Made by a program: the position numbers and the translations under genes | The notes under the pieces: generated by a model | The model's input: only the letters and a program-made list of their open reading frames with translations | The model's database searches: none | Told to the model about the DNA's origin: nothing | Assembly: GCA_004151065.3 (NCBI GenBank) | Contig: NWUY0300043134.1 | Location: 42,162-63,678, forward strand | Origin: Larix sibirica | Lineage: Eukaryota > Streptophyta > Pinopsida > Pinales > Pinaceae | DNA length: 21,517 nt | Reading direction: 5' to 3' | Shown: positions 1 to 9,626 of the stretch, piece after piece | Layout of the letters: each line of letters starts with the position of its first letter | Position numbering within the stretch: the first letter of the stretch is position 1

Positions 1-29
1 CCCAAAGATTGCTTGTCCTCAAGCAATGC
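1..29 (-). other. Possible end of the Gypsy polyprotein
   Basis: Minus-strand translation gives LLEDKQSLG, encoded by TTGAGGACAAGCAATC-type sequence. A leucine-acid-acid-lysine run of this kind commonly ends plant Gypsy polyproteins shortly before the polypurine tract and 3' LTR. The window stops before either could be seen. Confidence 0.35.
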
Positions 30-162
30 CATCGTAACCTGAGCGAGGATGAAACTGAAAGTTATGCCAGGGTCCCAAACCACCCTGCAAAATGTCAAGC
101 ATCCTCCGCTCAATGCAAGATCCGGCAGGGTATGAACATAAGAATCCTCCTGAAAAATGTCG

Positions 163-591
163 CTAAGTAGAGCAACTCAGTACCGCAACAACTCGAACCT
201 CAAAGGATTGCTCTACTAGGTAACAAATCTCTTGTAAATAAAACCTGACTCTCAACTTGGTGTTAGCTGCTAAGCTGTCTAATATTGAAATATTGAGGTC
301 CCAAGCTATCCTCAAAAAGGAACCACCATGCTGACATTGCACCACTATGATCATATATGCCTGACCGTCATGCCCAGTCTGCATCCTCCTCTCCTGGAAC
401 TCCAAGCAAAAATACCTGTAAGGGATGAACCTATTACCATGAATAGTAGCTTGCACAGACATGTATGTGAAGTCATGGCTTGCAGATTCACGGCCATGCT
501 CGATCTCAAATACCGGGAAAGGAAATCTGTCTCGATCACCGACAATGGCTCTGAACTGCTTATGGATTCTAACCCACTCGTTGCTAGATAG
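163..591 (-). pseudogene. Gypsy integrase core and C-terminal relic
   Basis: Open for 142 codons between a stop at 592-594 and a stop at 163. It contains AIVGDRDRF, matching the IVSDRD-x-x-F motif around the second catalytic aspartate of Ty3/Gypsy integrases. The first Asp and the catalytic Glu region are not visible, and only about 30 residues separate this motif from the C-terminal ERRMQTG...VQCQHGGS segment, where more than 150 would be normal. A deletion through the core is therefore likely. The stretch between 595 and 780 reads like the missing core N-terminus but is broken by several stops. Confidence 0.6.
269..442 (-). repeat. Internal duplication in Gypsy pol, copy 1
   Basis: Shares alignable nucleotide sequence with 1098-1280, about 830 bp away. 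Shared landmarks on the plus strand include AATATTG, CCCAAGCTA, AGGAACC, a CATGC...TGCACC stretch and TTGATCAT/ATGATCAT. Encoded minus-strand features also align: ERR-x-Q, VQ-C/W-x-H-G/D-GS, AW and ILD/IFD. Confidence 0.55.
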
Positions 592-779
592 TTATGTCAT
601 TTGCGTTGTCCCATTCTCCGAAGAGCTCACCAGGAAGTGGGTGAACTGGTTAATCGTTGCATTCCTATTGTCAGTCCATTGCACCCTCGGTAAACTTGCA
701 ATCCAATTAGTCAACATGTTCACTCACTCTCGCCAAAAATGGCCAACGACTGCATCAATCATGTGGGATGAGTGTGCCC

Positions 780-1295
780 CTACCTGCTCTGCTGACAAGT
801 AGTACACTCCCCCATATCTCCCCCTACATCGTCCACAAAGCCCCTCCATGCAAACCTCTCTTGGACCTGGCTATAACATCCACAATCTAGCCTGGATGAT
901 GAGAAGCACTCTCTACTCATAACACTGGTCTGCGGGGTACTAATGCAAGAATCCATCTCACTGCCCCCAATAAGCCATGCAACCATAAGCTGCATAAACC
1001 TGGTCAACTCCTCATAAGGCCAGTCCCCCAAGAAACCAATACTAAGCATCCCAAGAGTAAACTCCAGAAAGTGAATGTTGGCCATCTCACCCGTATCGAC
1101 TGTCGAGTTGTCGAATATTGTTGTCCCAGGCTCCCAAGCTAGTCCCTGAGAGGAACCGTCATGCCACCACTGCACCCACTTGATCATAACCACCCGATTG
1201 CCATACTCAAACTGTGCTCTCCTCTCATGGGCCCCCAAGTTGACATCCTTGAAAGGATTGAACTCACTACCCCGGATCATGTCCTGCCAAAACAT
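780..1295 (-). pseudogene. Gypsy integrase N-terminal zinc region with upstream duplicated domain
   Basis: A 171-codon open stretch. Its C-terminal part (QVQERFAWRGFVDDV, then GECTTCQQSR, with the CxxC at 795-806) matches the H2C2 zinc-binding region that opens Gypsy integrases, usually written as F-x-W-x-G-x2-x-D-V ... C-x2-C-Q. The histidine pair is not preserved. The N-terminal half (HERRAQFEYG, VQWWHDGSSQGLAWE) is a diverged duplicate of sequence near 300-442 and vaguely recalls the chromo-like end of integrases. RNase H, expected between RT and integrase, is absent, so this may mark a rearrangement. Confidence 0.6.
1098..1280 (-). repeat. Internal duplication in Gypsy pol, copy 2
   Basis: Partner of 269-442, in the same orientation and strongly diverged. 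It lies upstream of the integrase zinc region, whereas copy 1 lies downstream of the integrase core, so the two copies bracket the integrase. Confidence 0.55.
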
Positions 1296-1429
1296 CTCAG
1301 TGAAGTCAAGGCCTACTCAATCCTGGGTATCATGGTGGAAAGTCTATCTCGCCAAAGCTCAACAGCTCCTCTCACAATATCCCTATACTAATGCAGACCA
1401 ATCACTGATACGACCTTGTCGATCATCAT

Positions 1430-1939
1430 CTAAAGCAATCTATCACTCCGATGAATGCTAAGATCCCACTGCCAAATTAGAAGTCCATCACTTCCAATGC
1501 TTGTTGAAATCTCCGTGAACCAACCCATCAGAATCTGGAGCTCCTCTTGTGTAATATGCGCAATGAATATATGACCCAAATCAATGCCACGTGTCCCATC
1601 TAACTGACTTAGGCAAAACCCCCATGTCCTGCCATGTGTAATGAGGGCATCGAATAACAACAATAGATGCCTATGTCGCTGCCTGCAAGACTAGACAGTG
1701 ACTAGTGTGTTCGTCAACCCCAAGGGTATGACCAGGAGATCATAATGAAGTCTAGAAGCAGACCTGTGACTATCTTGCTCGCTGGCCCACATCTGATGAT
1801 ATCCTCGATGTAGATCGATCATCAAGGAATATGTTGCTTCCTGAAGCTTACCCATCCACTCACTGATCCTAGGTACCCTCAACTCAAGGGTATGCTCGAG
1901 TACCCTATCAAGGAGGTATCCTTGGAGGAAACATCCCAT
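1430..1939 (-). pseudogene. Ty3/Gypsy reverse transcriptase relic
   Basis: One minus-strand frame shows successive Gypsy RT landmarks. First comes the PRISE..GKLQEATYS segment, then IDLHRGYHQM (family form IDLRSGYHQI). Next is LLVIPLGLTN (family form FLVMPFGLTN), then LFDALI where the catalytic F/Y-x-DD is expected, followed by GRTW. Finally LGHIFIAH and a QEELQILMGW segment match the region downstream of the active site. One in-frame stop (TAG at 1691-1693) follows the GLTN motif, and the second catalytic aspartate is replaced, so it cannot be active. The N-terminal third of RT is not recognisable. The series of motifs in order makes the assignment firm despite the decay. Confidence 0.85.
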
Positions 1940-2318
1940 AACTCCCTTGTACTATACCGAGTGCCAATGAGTACCCCTGCATACTGTTGCCTATCACTGA
2001 ATAGTCTTGAACCACTATGTATCCTGTAGGTGCTACTGTATCCACCACTCTGTTGATGTCGCCCAATCTTGTAGCCCAAACCGTACCCAAGTCTGTCATA
2101 TATATGTCCACCCAATCCATGGATGGATACACTTCCTTGCGGCTTGGTCCACAAGGGATGTGCTCAACTATCTCATCTGTAGCTATTACTTGAGCATTCA
2201 ATGGGCTCTCCAAAAGAGGCATATCATGATCCATATAATGCAAAATATGTGCAAAATCAAAATCCTTGGGGTCATATCTCTCCTCCAATGCTGGCAAGTC
2301 CAAACTCCTCATGCTCAA
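1908..2318 (-). pseudogene. Unidentified ORF between gag and RT regions
   Basis: An open stretch of 136 codons from ATG at 2318 (MSMRSLDLPALEERYDPKDF) to a stop at 1908, overlapping the start of the RT relic in a different frame. I see no protease D-S/T-G motif and no N-terminal RT motif, although protease and the RT N-terminus are what should lie here. It may be divergent or rearranged element sequence. No function is assigned. Confidence 0.3.
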
Positions 2319-2460
2319 CCCTCACACAAGGTTCCTTCGTCAAATCATAAGTGCCACCAACCTCCTGCTGCATCAAGGCTACCATATACGATTGACTACC
2401 TGCTATGTAGGATGAAGGGTGTAACCAACTCAACTCCACACGAAGTTGCTCAACCTACAT

Positions 2461-3191
2461 CTATGATTCTTGAAGGGCCCTTTGAGTGCTCTTCAAAGAA
2501 TCTTGGGTCATCCCAAGCTCAAGGGTAAGTCTATCAACTTCTTCTTTCCCTTGTAGTGCACCATGGTATATCTCAACAAGCATGAGAAGATGATCTCTAT
2601 CCGAAAGAAGGTGTAGGTAGTTAGATTTCATCACTACCAATGCCTCTCTAAGTGCCTGGAAATATGCAAGGGAAGGCTCTCCTCCCAAACTATCATGTGT
2701 CACTGCATCTCTCCAACAACGATCTGCCACTAGTGCCTGCGTATCATCAAAATGCCTCATGGTTGCAATAATCATGTCTTCGGTTACCTTCAATTGCCCT
2801 GTCAAATGGTGGGTATTGTGGAAACTATCATCTTCATACAAATTTTTCAATTTGCTTTCATCATGTGTGTCGGTGTCATTAGCCTCATAGGACAGCTCTA
2901 ATGGTGGATAGAAGGCTGCGGTTTTGTCAACTTTATTGCACGCATCCTCAACATGAGTAGATGCATGCACTTCCAAGAAGTCATCTTGGGGTTCTGTCAA
3001 TCTTCCCTCGTGAGTGAGGCATTTAGTTCATCAGCCGCTTTGGATTGGAATCCCTCTTCTTCCTTCCCAACTGATACATGTCTCTCCAACAACTCCAGAT
3101 GCTCTAACAATGATGTTAGATTCTTCTGGTATCCCTGAAAAACTTGTAAAAATTCTGCCATGAATTCTTGAGTTGTCTTCATCTTTCCCAA
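2461..3191 (-). pseudogene. Gag-position ORF of the Gypsy element, frameshifted
   Basis: Two open stretches lie directly downstream of the primer-binding site. The first starts with ATG at 3191 (MGKMKTTQEFMAEFLQVFQG) and stops at 2997. A second, overlapping it in another frame, runs from 3000 to 2461. A one-base shift near 2997-3000 separates them, giving about 64 plus 179 residues. Both parts are helical and charged; the segments EHLELLERH and LTLELGMTQDSLKSTQRALQ have coiled-coil-like heptads. No CCHC zinc knuckle was seen. Position makes it the gag candidate; sequence alone does not identify it, and an element-specific accessory ORF is possible. Confidence 0.5.
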
Positions 3192-3292
3192 TGAACAACT
3201 GCTGAGACTGAAATTAACGAGTGTTGGTCACTCAACAAGCAATCTGAAAATACCTGTCATTGATAAACCCCTCAGGCTGGTAGGATGCACAA

Positions 3293-3303
3293 CTCTGATA
3301 CCA
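3293..3303 (-). other. Primer-binding site, initiator Met tRNA type
   Basis: Minus-strand TGGTATCAGAG lies one base inside the LTR end. It is complementary to the 3' end of plant initiator methionine tRNA, the usual primer of many plant Gypsy chromoviruses and of Copia elements. It fixes element orientation (interior to the left) and the 3305 LTR boundary. Confidence 0.8.
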
Positions 3304-3304
3304 C

Positions 3305-5139
3305 TGTAATATCCCAAGCCAAACTAAAGACAATATTTTTGTTTTTCCTTTGACAGCCTAGTAATTTGGTTAAGGGCTTGTCAAACACTTATGGACATGG
3401 TTAGCCTACTGTTATAAAATATAAGTCTGATCCCAGCTGACTGTTATGCCTCCGGAGAATGTCTTGATGGTGAACCTCTAACAAACGCTTCAAACATAGA
3501 CTGATGTAGCTTACTGTTCATAAATTCCGACTTGGAGTTTTGACAAACACTTGAGTTGTTTTCTGCTGTAGGTACCCTGTGAGTGCTTAAAACTTTGTGG
3601 GTCTGATTTTTATTGGTTTGACATTGAATGCTTCATGTAGTCATATCTGGTATTCATCATTTACAATATTGTTGCTTATGAAATAAGAAAACAGCAGTGA
3701 AGCTAATGAATGCATACAACCAAACTTCAAGAGAGAACTTTCAGATCTTAAGATTTATTCAAAGATTAAATACATGCCTGAGAAACGATGACAAGAGCCC
3801 GTGTAATGAGTGACTTCCAATGGGCACGAAGAAAAGCTTTCCAACGAACTTCTGCTCCAAAAAGAGGAGTCACAACCCCCTAAATCCCCTTGCACAGTAC
3901 GCAATACAAGTGTTGCTTGCTACAGGCTTAAATAGCTTCAAAAATCTGAACCTCCTGCTACAGGAAGTTAGCCTTAGGCAATAGGAAAAAGACTTATACA
4001 ATGCTGGTTCGATTTGAAAGAGTGGAGACCAAAATATATGGAACTTTCTCAGAATCTGAAGTGTAAACTCTTTTGTACTCACTCCCCACAAAGGTGCCCT
4101 TCTAGACAATTGCGCCCCTCCTAACAGCAGTGAATATCACAAGGAAGAACTGGGATTTACCTATGCTCTCAATGGTGCACACTTCTCCAAAAATATGAGG
4201 TAAGATACACTGTATTTGCAACAAGAATGAGGACAGAGAGTGAAGTTTCAGTCCCTCTTGTAACCAGTGCGCTCTTATAGAAATGGTGTCATTCTTTCCC
4301 ACTGGTGCACCCTTCTCCAAGGTGGAAGCATGGAACAAGTGCGCCCTCTCTCTCTAACAGCCAGAACTCACAACAAGAGGCATGCCCTCCATCTTGACCA
4401 CTGTTAATCTCTAATATTTCACAGATATGGAAGTGACAAACAATCTTAATCTACGGCAATGAAGAACAAGTGAGAAATCTGCCACTTCTCCCAACAACAA
4501 TAGCTAGGGCAGGTTTGTCTCACCACCAAAACGATCTCCTCTCCCTTAGGGTTTCGTCCAAGAGAAAGCCAAAGCTCAAGAGCCCTCAAGTTTCGAAAAT
4601 GCAAATGTCAAGAATGAATGAAAAGTGAGGCTCTCTCCCCCTTTTAAACTCATCTTGACCCTTTTTGTCCACTTTTACCTTTTTTCCCCTTTTAATTAAT
4701 AAAATGACTTTATAACCTTTTTAACTCCTTTTTAGTGTCGGAAAGTGATTACTTGGCTTCTAAGGCATTACCAAACGTCGGAAGTCCTTTCTCATCATCC
4801 CGTCCTATAGATCTTTTTGTTATGGTTCCAACAAGCTATTACACGAAGGTATTCCCTCAGATAATATGATCCAAATAATACCTTTAGTGTATTTAATTAA
4901 AGTATGCTCAATAATAACCCAAAATTACAGAAATCGTCGGAATGGAACCAAGAGCGAACCGTGCGGAAATGATCTCGATGGTGAAATATGGTAAATGGAC
5001 TAAGTTGGGCCTCATATAATTCCTTCAGACCCTCCGAGCTCACTGTTAACATCCATTTACTCCTCTGGACAGGTTGACGTGAACCCCTCAAGTCACCTCC
5101 AACTATAAAGTAGGGGAATCCAAAAATGGGGACTTTACA
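3305..5139 (-). repeat. 5' LTR of the Gypsy element
   Basis: On the minus strand the LTR begins TGTAAAGTCCC at 5139 and ends GGGATATTACA at 3305, giving TG...CA ends and an imperfect terminal inverted repeat (9 of 11 positions agree). The 3305 edge is firm because a primer-binding site follows after one base. The 5139 edge rests on the matching terminal sequence. Length is about 1835 bp, long but within the range of plant Gypsy LTRs. A TATA-like box lies at 4642-4649, implying roughly 500 bp of U3 and a long R-U5. No second LTR copy is present to confirm it. Confidence 0.65.
4642..4649 (-). promoter_or_regulatory. TATA-like box of the Gypsy LTR
   Basis: Minus-strand TTTAAAAG followed by a purine-rich GGGGGAGAGAG stretch, about 490 bp inside the proposed LTR start. 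Position and composition suit the U3/R boundary of an LTR promoter, with transcription directed towards the primer-binding site. No experimental start site is implied. Confidence 0.35.
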
Positions 5140-5715
5140 CTCAATCAGATAGGCACCCACTTGTTAACATGGTGAGGACACCAATCCTTTGCCTTGCTCC
5201 ACCCAGCCACCCTGAAAACAATTTCATATGAAACTCCACCGCATAGTTGTTGCTCTGTTCCTCTTGCTTACACAGTCTGTTCACTTACAAGCTTAGTACT
5301 CAGTACTCTCATTTATCTACATAAAATAAGCCTGATTGCAATTCATTTATGTATCCTCTATTTTCTTGTAATATCCAGCATCTTCATCCATGCACAGTCC
5401 TCGATCTGGATTTGTCTTGATTCAGCGTATCGACGATTTACACACCAGCTTTTCATATTGTATAGAGACCCTTTTGCGATTTGCACACCTTCTCTTGAAC
5501 CCTAATCTTCACTTATCCATTTTGCCCAATGATTCTCTGATTCACAGACTTTCATTCGTAATTTGCATTCTTATCAAACGCAGGGCAATGTCTTCGTGTC
5601 CATGCAAGATTCTATTTGCACCATCGCATTTCTTATTTTCCGCATAAAATCAGAGCTTTCAAAACACACACCCAAATCATTACACCAATCGACATTTGCT
5701 CAGCGCTCATATTCT

Positions 5716-6030
5716 TGCAATTAGGAATTAAAACAAGCCAGACCCCATTCCATCGTACTCATGCTCTATCACGATCACTTGAATGTATGCCCAAAACTTT
5801 TGATTAAAATCGCGTTATCACATTGCTCTGTTCAGAGCCTCATTAACGAATTGTATCTCTGCAGTCATGTGGTCAAGGAATCTATACTTCATCCAATTGG
5901 CATGGCTGGACCCCATAAATTATCATCAGTTCATGCTTTCAAGCATTTTTATCAATGAGCACACATGTGGTCAGATCGCACTCTCTGCAGTTAGAAATTA
6001 ACACGAGCCAAAACCCATACACATCGCACT
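5716..6030 (+). repeat. Diverged direct repeat pair, spacing about 270 bp
   Basis: 5716-5760 and 5985-6030 align over about 45 bp. Shared parts include a TGCA(A/G)TTAG(G/A)AATTAA core, then a C(A/G)AGCCA segment and an ACCCCAT/ACCCAT stretch leading into CATCG. The bases before each copy are also loosely alike, so an old tandem duplication of about 270 bp is likely. Confidence 0.5.
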
Positions 6031-6384
6031 ACACCCTTCTTATCAAATCGTTGTCTTATTTATACACTTCATGTTAATTCGATGTAGACCAAATCGTGGC
6101 GGAGAGGAGTGTAATGACGTTTTTCTTTAGCCAACCATGTGTGCTTGTGGACCAATGGTGGCAACAAGGAAGGGGCTCAGGACCAACCCATTCATTGACA
6201 ATGTGGATAATGTACCACCAAACATAGGCGTCACACCATTGCTATTCAAACGGAGGCCAACTTGTTCGCGTAGATTTTAACATTGTTAAATTATAATCTT
6301 CATGTCCCGTTCAATCTTCACGTCCTCATTTTCAACAAAAATGTTCAACCCGACCGATCCACAACCTATAGGCAATCCGATAAC

Positions 6385-6880
6385 AAAGTTTTGGATTTCG
6401 GTAATTTGAATGTATGTTAACACCAATGGAGAATTACCGAAACTCCTATAGCTCATTCCGGTAATACCTGTCCCGCGGTTCCAGTAATTTGAAATGCACT
6501 ATGTGGCTCCTATCAACAAGACAGGTTCTGATAACATTATACAGTTGCCGAAATTGAATGCATCTCTCTGCAGTTCCGATCATTTTGTATGTTCATGGAC
6601 TCTCGAGCGCACTTGTGGACCCATGAAGAATCGTGGTCATAAGACGACCATTTCACATTTGATCAATACTTTGTGGACCCATCACACGAATATGAGCCAA
6701 CCAACAATTTGGTTAACATATTTTGCCTTTTGTAGTTCCGATGGTTCGCTTCTACAACTCTTGTAGTTGAGATGAGGTTTGATAACACTATACAATTACC
6801 GGAATTCCTATAGAGGGGTATTGCATTCATGTAGTTGCATTTCGGTAGTGAAAGCTTACACAGTTGTTCCAGTAGGTAAG
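6385..6880. repeat. Cluster of TTCCGGTAATT-like motifs with nested direct repeats
   Basis: At least eight variants of TTCCGGTAATT or its complement occur here, in both orientations. AATTACCGAAACTCCTATAG (6432-6451) and AATTACCGGAATTCCTATAG (6794-6813) match at 18 of 20 bases. GGTTCTGATAACATTATACA (from 6524) and its relative from 6776 (GGTTTGATAACACTATACAA) lead into two more copies 252 bp apart. The origin is unknown: a decayed satellite or an LTR are both possible. Confidence 0.55.
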
Positions 6881-7165
6881 TAGGTTGTGTTGATTTTCAA
6901 CGCTAAGTCTTGAGATAGTCAATCGATGAACCAACATATAGGATTGCATTAATTCTAGTAGTTGGGCATTAGTTGGTCTGTTTCATACTTCTTTTGCTAT
7001 AATGATACTAGCAGCTGCAAAGACTTCCTATAGACATTTCACTCTCTCTTTTATCTTAACACTAATGACAGCGTGCTTCAAACTTCTTGACATCAATGAC
7101 AATCATACCTCAACATGTTTCTCAATGGATGCTCTTGCGAAACAACATAAGTCAAATCAAGGCCC

Positions 7166-7345
7166 TGTTGAGCACACACTTAAACTGAGAGGCAGGGGGG
7201 TGAATCAATATAAAACAATTTTTTACTTTTTCAAACATTCATCAACTATAAGAAAACAATCACATATGTAGAACATGGAACACAAGATTTACGTGAAAAA
7301 CCTTTCGGGAGAAAACCACAAAACTTCTCTTTACAATTCTTTGTA
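7166..7345 (+). repeat. LTR-like start of an unidentified retrotransposon
   Basis: TGTTGAGCACACACTTAAAC, then an ACTGAGAGGCAGGGGGGTGAATC stretch and, further on, ACACAAGATTTACGTG followed by GGGAGAAAACCAC. This layout (TG start, G-run plus TGAATCA, later a GGGA-AAACCAC block) recalls LTR starts of plant LTR elements I have seen described. No end, primer-binding site or coding remnant was found, so the right boundary is open. Confidence 0.3.
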
Positions 7346-7724
7346 GGCACCAACCCACTGGGACAATATCCACATCATTCATACTTACAAAATAAAGATA
7401 TGATTGCAAGACATATTTATCCATGGTAATCTTCAAATCTTTAAACATTTGAACATTTTCACCCTCGACATGTGTGCTTTGAATATGCTTCTGGGGTCTT
7501 GCAACCTTTTATCCAAATTAACATTAATAAAATTGTGCTTACTAATATGGGTTATTAGAAATAATAACATTTTTTCACTAAATACATCCTGAAACTTGTA
7601 ATAGGAAGTTCTCACATGAAAATAAACCCTTTGTGCTTTCGTTATCATTCTTCAAAACATGAGACCACCTATCTAAATATATATTTTCATATTCTTCCAT
7701 AGAAAGTTTCATATTCTTCATGGT
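7346..7724. other. AT-rich stretch without recognised features
   Basis: No coding, RNA or clear repeat structure was seen. It may be the interior of the LTR-like sequence starting at 7166. Confidence 0.4.
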
Positions 7725-8291
7725 GTATGTTTAGCCCCTGGATGGTCCATGATGGATTTGCACATTGAAGATAGCTTGCTTAATGGTTGCTCAACCTCAA
7801 GTGGGTGTTTGCTTGGCATTCATCCCTAGGGTGTTAGAGTTCTCATAGCTTTGGGGATGTCCTTCATGATGGCCACATGGAGAGATTCACTTGCTTGGAG
7901 AATGCCCTACTTAGGAGGAGGAGCATTATGCATCTTGGAGGAGGGCATCAAGCCCTTGACAACATGGGGTAGCTTGGATTCTTATATGGAGGCTTGGAGT
8001 TGGCTTGGGAACACCTGGGTTGCAACAGTATTCATGTAGGGGGAGTGGACCCAGTGGAGAACATGGCTTAGAAGGTGATGGAGTCTACATGGGCTTATGA
8101 TGAAGACGTGTGGACACAATTTGTGTAGTTACATCAACTTGAAGCCCTTATTGTGTACAACGTCACCTTGGAGCATGACATGTGTACCCTTGGAATGGAC
8201 CACTTCACTTGTGTGAGCCTACATGTGTTTATTGTAGGTTGCTTGTAAGGGCATTGACCCACACTAGATTGAGGACCTCCCTTACCTTCGA

Positions 8292-8300
8292 TATATATAG
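8292..8300 (+). promoter_or_regulatory. TATA box of LTR-like sequence
   Basis: TATATATAG followed by AGGAAGGGG. This is the strongest plus-strand TATA match of the 7.7-8.8 kb region and sits where an LTR U3/R border would be. Transcription would run to the right into the AGGGTTT-rich leader. Confidence 0.45.
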
Positions 8301-8687
8301 AGGAAGGGGAAAGCCCTTTCATAATTGTCATTATCGTACTCTTTTCTTTGTACTTAGCTTCAAGGAGGAAGACGCTAGGGTTCATGAAGAACCCTAGGAG
8401 TTATGAAGTCTAGAGAGGATGTATTGGCTTGGAGCTTGATCTTTGTGAGATACTAGGGTTTACTCTTGTGAAGAAGACGTTGGAAATGATCATCATATCA
8501 TTTTGTTCATTCTTAATTCACTATTGTGTAGAGATGTGGTCTAGAGGAGTGCACACTAATCTTCCTTCTCTTTCTTGATCTTCATTTGTACTTGGTCCCT
8601 CTCTCTCTAGGAATCATTAGGGTTTCATGGTCTTCTTGGAGCATCTTGAAGTCTAGGGCTAGGGTTTCATCCCTTGGAGGTTTAAAA

Positions 8688-8712
8688 TTAGGGTTTCGTT
8701 ATGAAACCCTAA
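8688..8712. repeat. Perfect 10-bp inverted repeat built on AGGGTTT
   Basis: TTAGGGTTTC, a 5-base loop GTTAT, then GAAACCCTAA. It is the last of a series of AGGGTTT (telobox-like) motifs at about 8453, 8617, 8660 and 8690. Confidence 0.75.
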
Positions 8713-8770
8713 GTGTATTTGGTGAAGAAAAAGAGAAGAGGGCATCTTCTCTTGGAGAACTTGTTTGAGT

Positions 8771-9480
8771 GATTCATGCATGTTGCAACTCCTTAGTTGA
8801 GCTACAGTTTTCATTGTTTTCCATAGCTAGAGTTTTGGAGTTAGTAGATTGTACTAGCCTCGTGATAAGGCTATGGTATGTACAACAACTTCATATTGTG
8901 TACATTAAATATATTTTCAGTTGTGTCCACAACTTGTGAAAATTGCATATTTGATTTCTAACCATGTATCTTCTTCATGAATTGAAATTTATAGTTATAC
9001 CTGTCTTGTTGATTTGGCATAAGTAAAGGACAATTTTGTTGAGCAATTTGGCATCATAATTGAAGAAGTTAAGAGCTGTTTTACTGTTGTAAAGTGAGAT
9101 ATCAGATATGGTTTATGCATGATAAGATTGCCTTAGAGGGATGAAACTTATCAAGGCACTTTGGTATATTTTCTCCTTGGATTGCCTAAACATTGGACTA
9201 TTAAGAAGTGAAATTGTGTTCTCTTTCCGCGGTTATATTGTTATATATTTTATAACAGCCCTAAGGCTAAAATTCACAAGTTTAAAATCCAAGAAACCTC
9301 TAGTCAAAGAGGTGAAATTTCTAAATACTGAATCCCAAGAAATTTCTACACTTAACACCTACAACTCTCTGCCAACCATTGCTCTACCTCCTCTACGCAC
9401 CCCACTTCTAAAATCACATACACCTTCACAAGACAAATGTTGAGTTTCACCATACACTCTAATCTTCACAAATTCTCACC
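8771..9480. other. Non-genic stretch
   Basis: No gene was recognised. It contains a perfect 7-bp inverted repeat with a 5-base loop at 9239-9257 (TGTTATA...TATAACA). The part nearest 9480 may be minus-strand interior of the LTR element whose LTR starts at 9494, but no gag motif is readable. Confidence 0.4.
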
Positions 9481-9490
9481 TTTGATACCA
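9481..9490 (-). other. Primer-binding-site relic
   Basis: Minus-strand TGGTATCAAA, continuing GG. It matches the initiator-Met primer complement TGGTATCAGAGC at 10 of 12 positions and sits three bases inside the LTR end. Confidence 0.45.
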
Positions 9491-9626
9491 AAATGGTGTC
9501 AAGGATGCACAATGGACCCCTTTTCCAAGGATGCCTAGTGATTCTTATACACTACCAACCCTACGAACTATGCAATGAAATGCACAACATTATAATAGAA
9601 AAACTATAATAAAATGTAATAAGAAG

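Larger units (their letters stand above)
1..5139 (-). mobile_element. Degenerate Ty3/Gypsy LTR retrotransposon, partial
   Basis: A minus-strand LTR element whose parts occur in the order expected for Ty3/Gypsy: LTR (3305-5139), primer-binding site, a gag-position ORF, reverse transcriptase, integrase zinc region, integrase core. Every coding part carries stops, frameshifts or deletions, so it is a dead copy. The interior seen here is about 3.3 kb, shorter than the usual 4-5 kb; no protease or RNase H was found. The leftmost bases read on the minus strand as LLEDKQSLG, which resembles the end of plant Gypsy polyproteins, so the 3' LTR probably begins just left of the window. The 5 bp outside the LTR (CTCAA, 5140-5144) would be the target duplication, but its partner is not in the window. 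Confidence 0.8.
5140..7165. other. Non-genic flank with degenerate repeats
   Basis: No gene was recognised on either strand. Open stretches here are short and have no motif. The region contains a pair of diverged repeats near 5716 and 5985, a cluster of TTCCGGTAATT-like motifs from about 6385 to 6880, and repeated CTTGTGGACC segments near 6141, 6611 and 6669. A minus-strand TATAAATA near 6060 could be a remnant promoter but has no supporting context. Confidence 0.5.
7725..8770 (+). mobile_element. Probable plus-strand LTR fragment
   Basis: A U3-like stretch lacking ORFs leads to TATATATAG at 8292-8300 and a following GAGGAAGGGG segment. A leader-like region with repeated AGGGTTT motifs then follows. 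This looks like the promoter half and R-U5 of a plant LTR. Neither end is defined: the TGT at 7725 is only a candidate start, and no primer-binding site was found before 9100. A Pol II promoter of a lost host gene is an alternative. Confidence 0.4.

Noticed and set aside
1161-1461. Plus-strand open stretches opposite the Gypsy integrase region
   Set aside because: Shadows of the minus-strand pol relic.
2007-2528. 173-codon plus-strand open stretch, the longest on that strand near the Gypsy element
   Set aside because: Antisense to the element's coding direction, with no recognisable domain.
5194-5647. Overlapping plus-strand open stretches of 103 and 85 codons
   Set aside because: No domain, no splice or promoter context, and hydrophobic content explained by T-rich codons.
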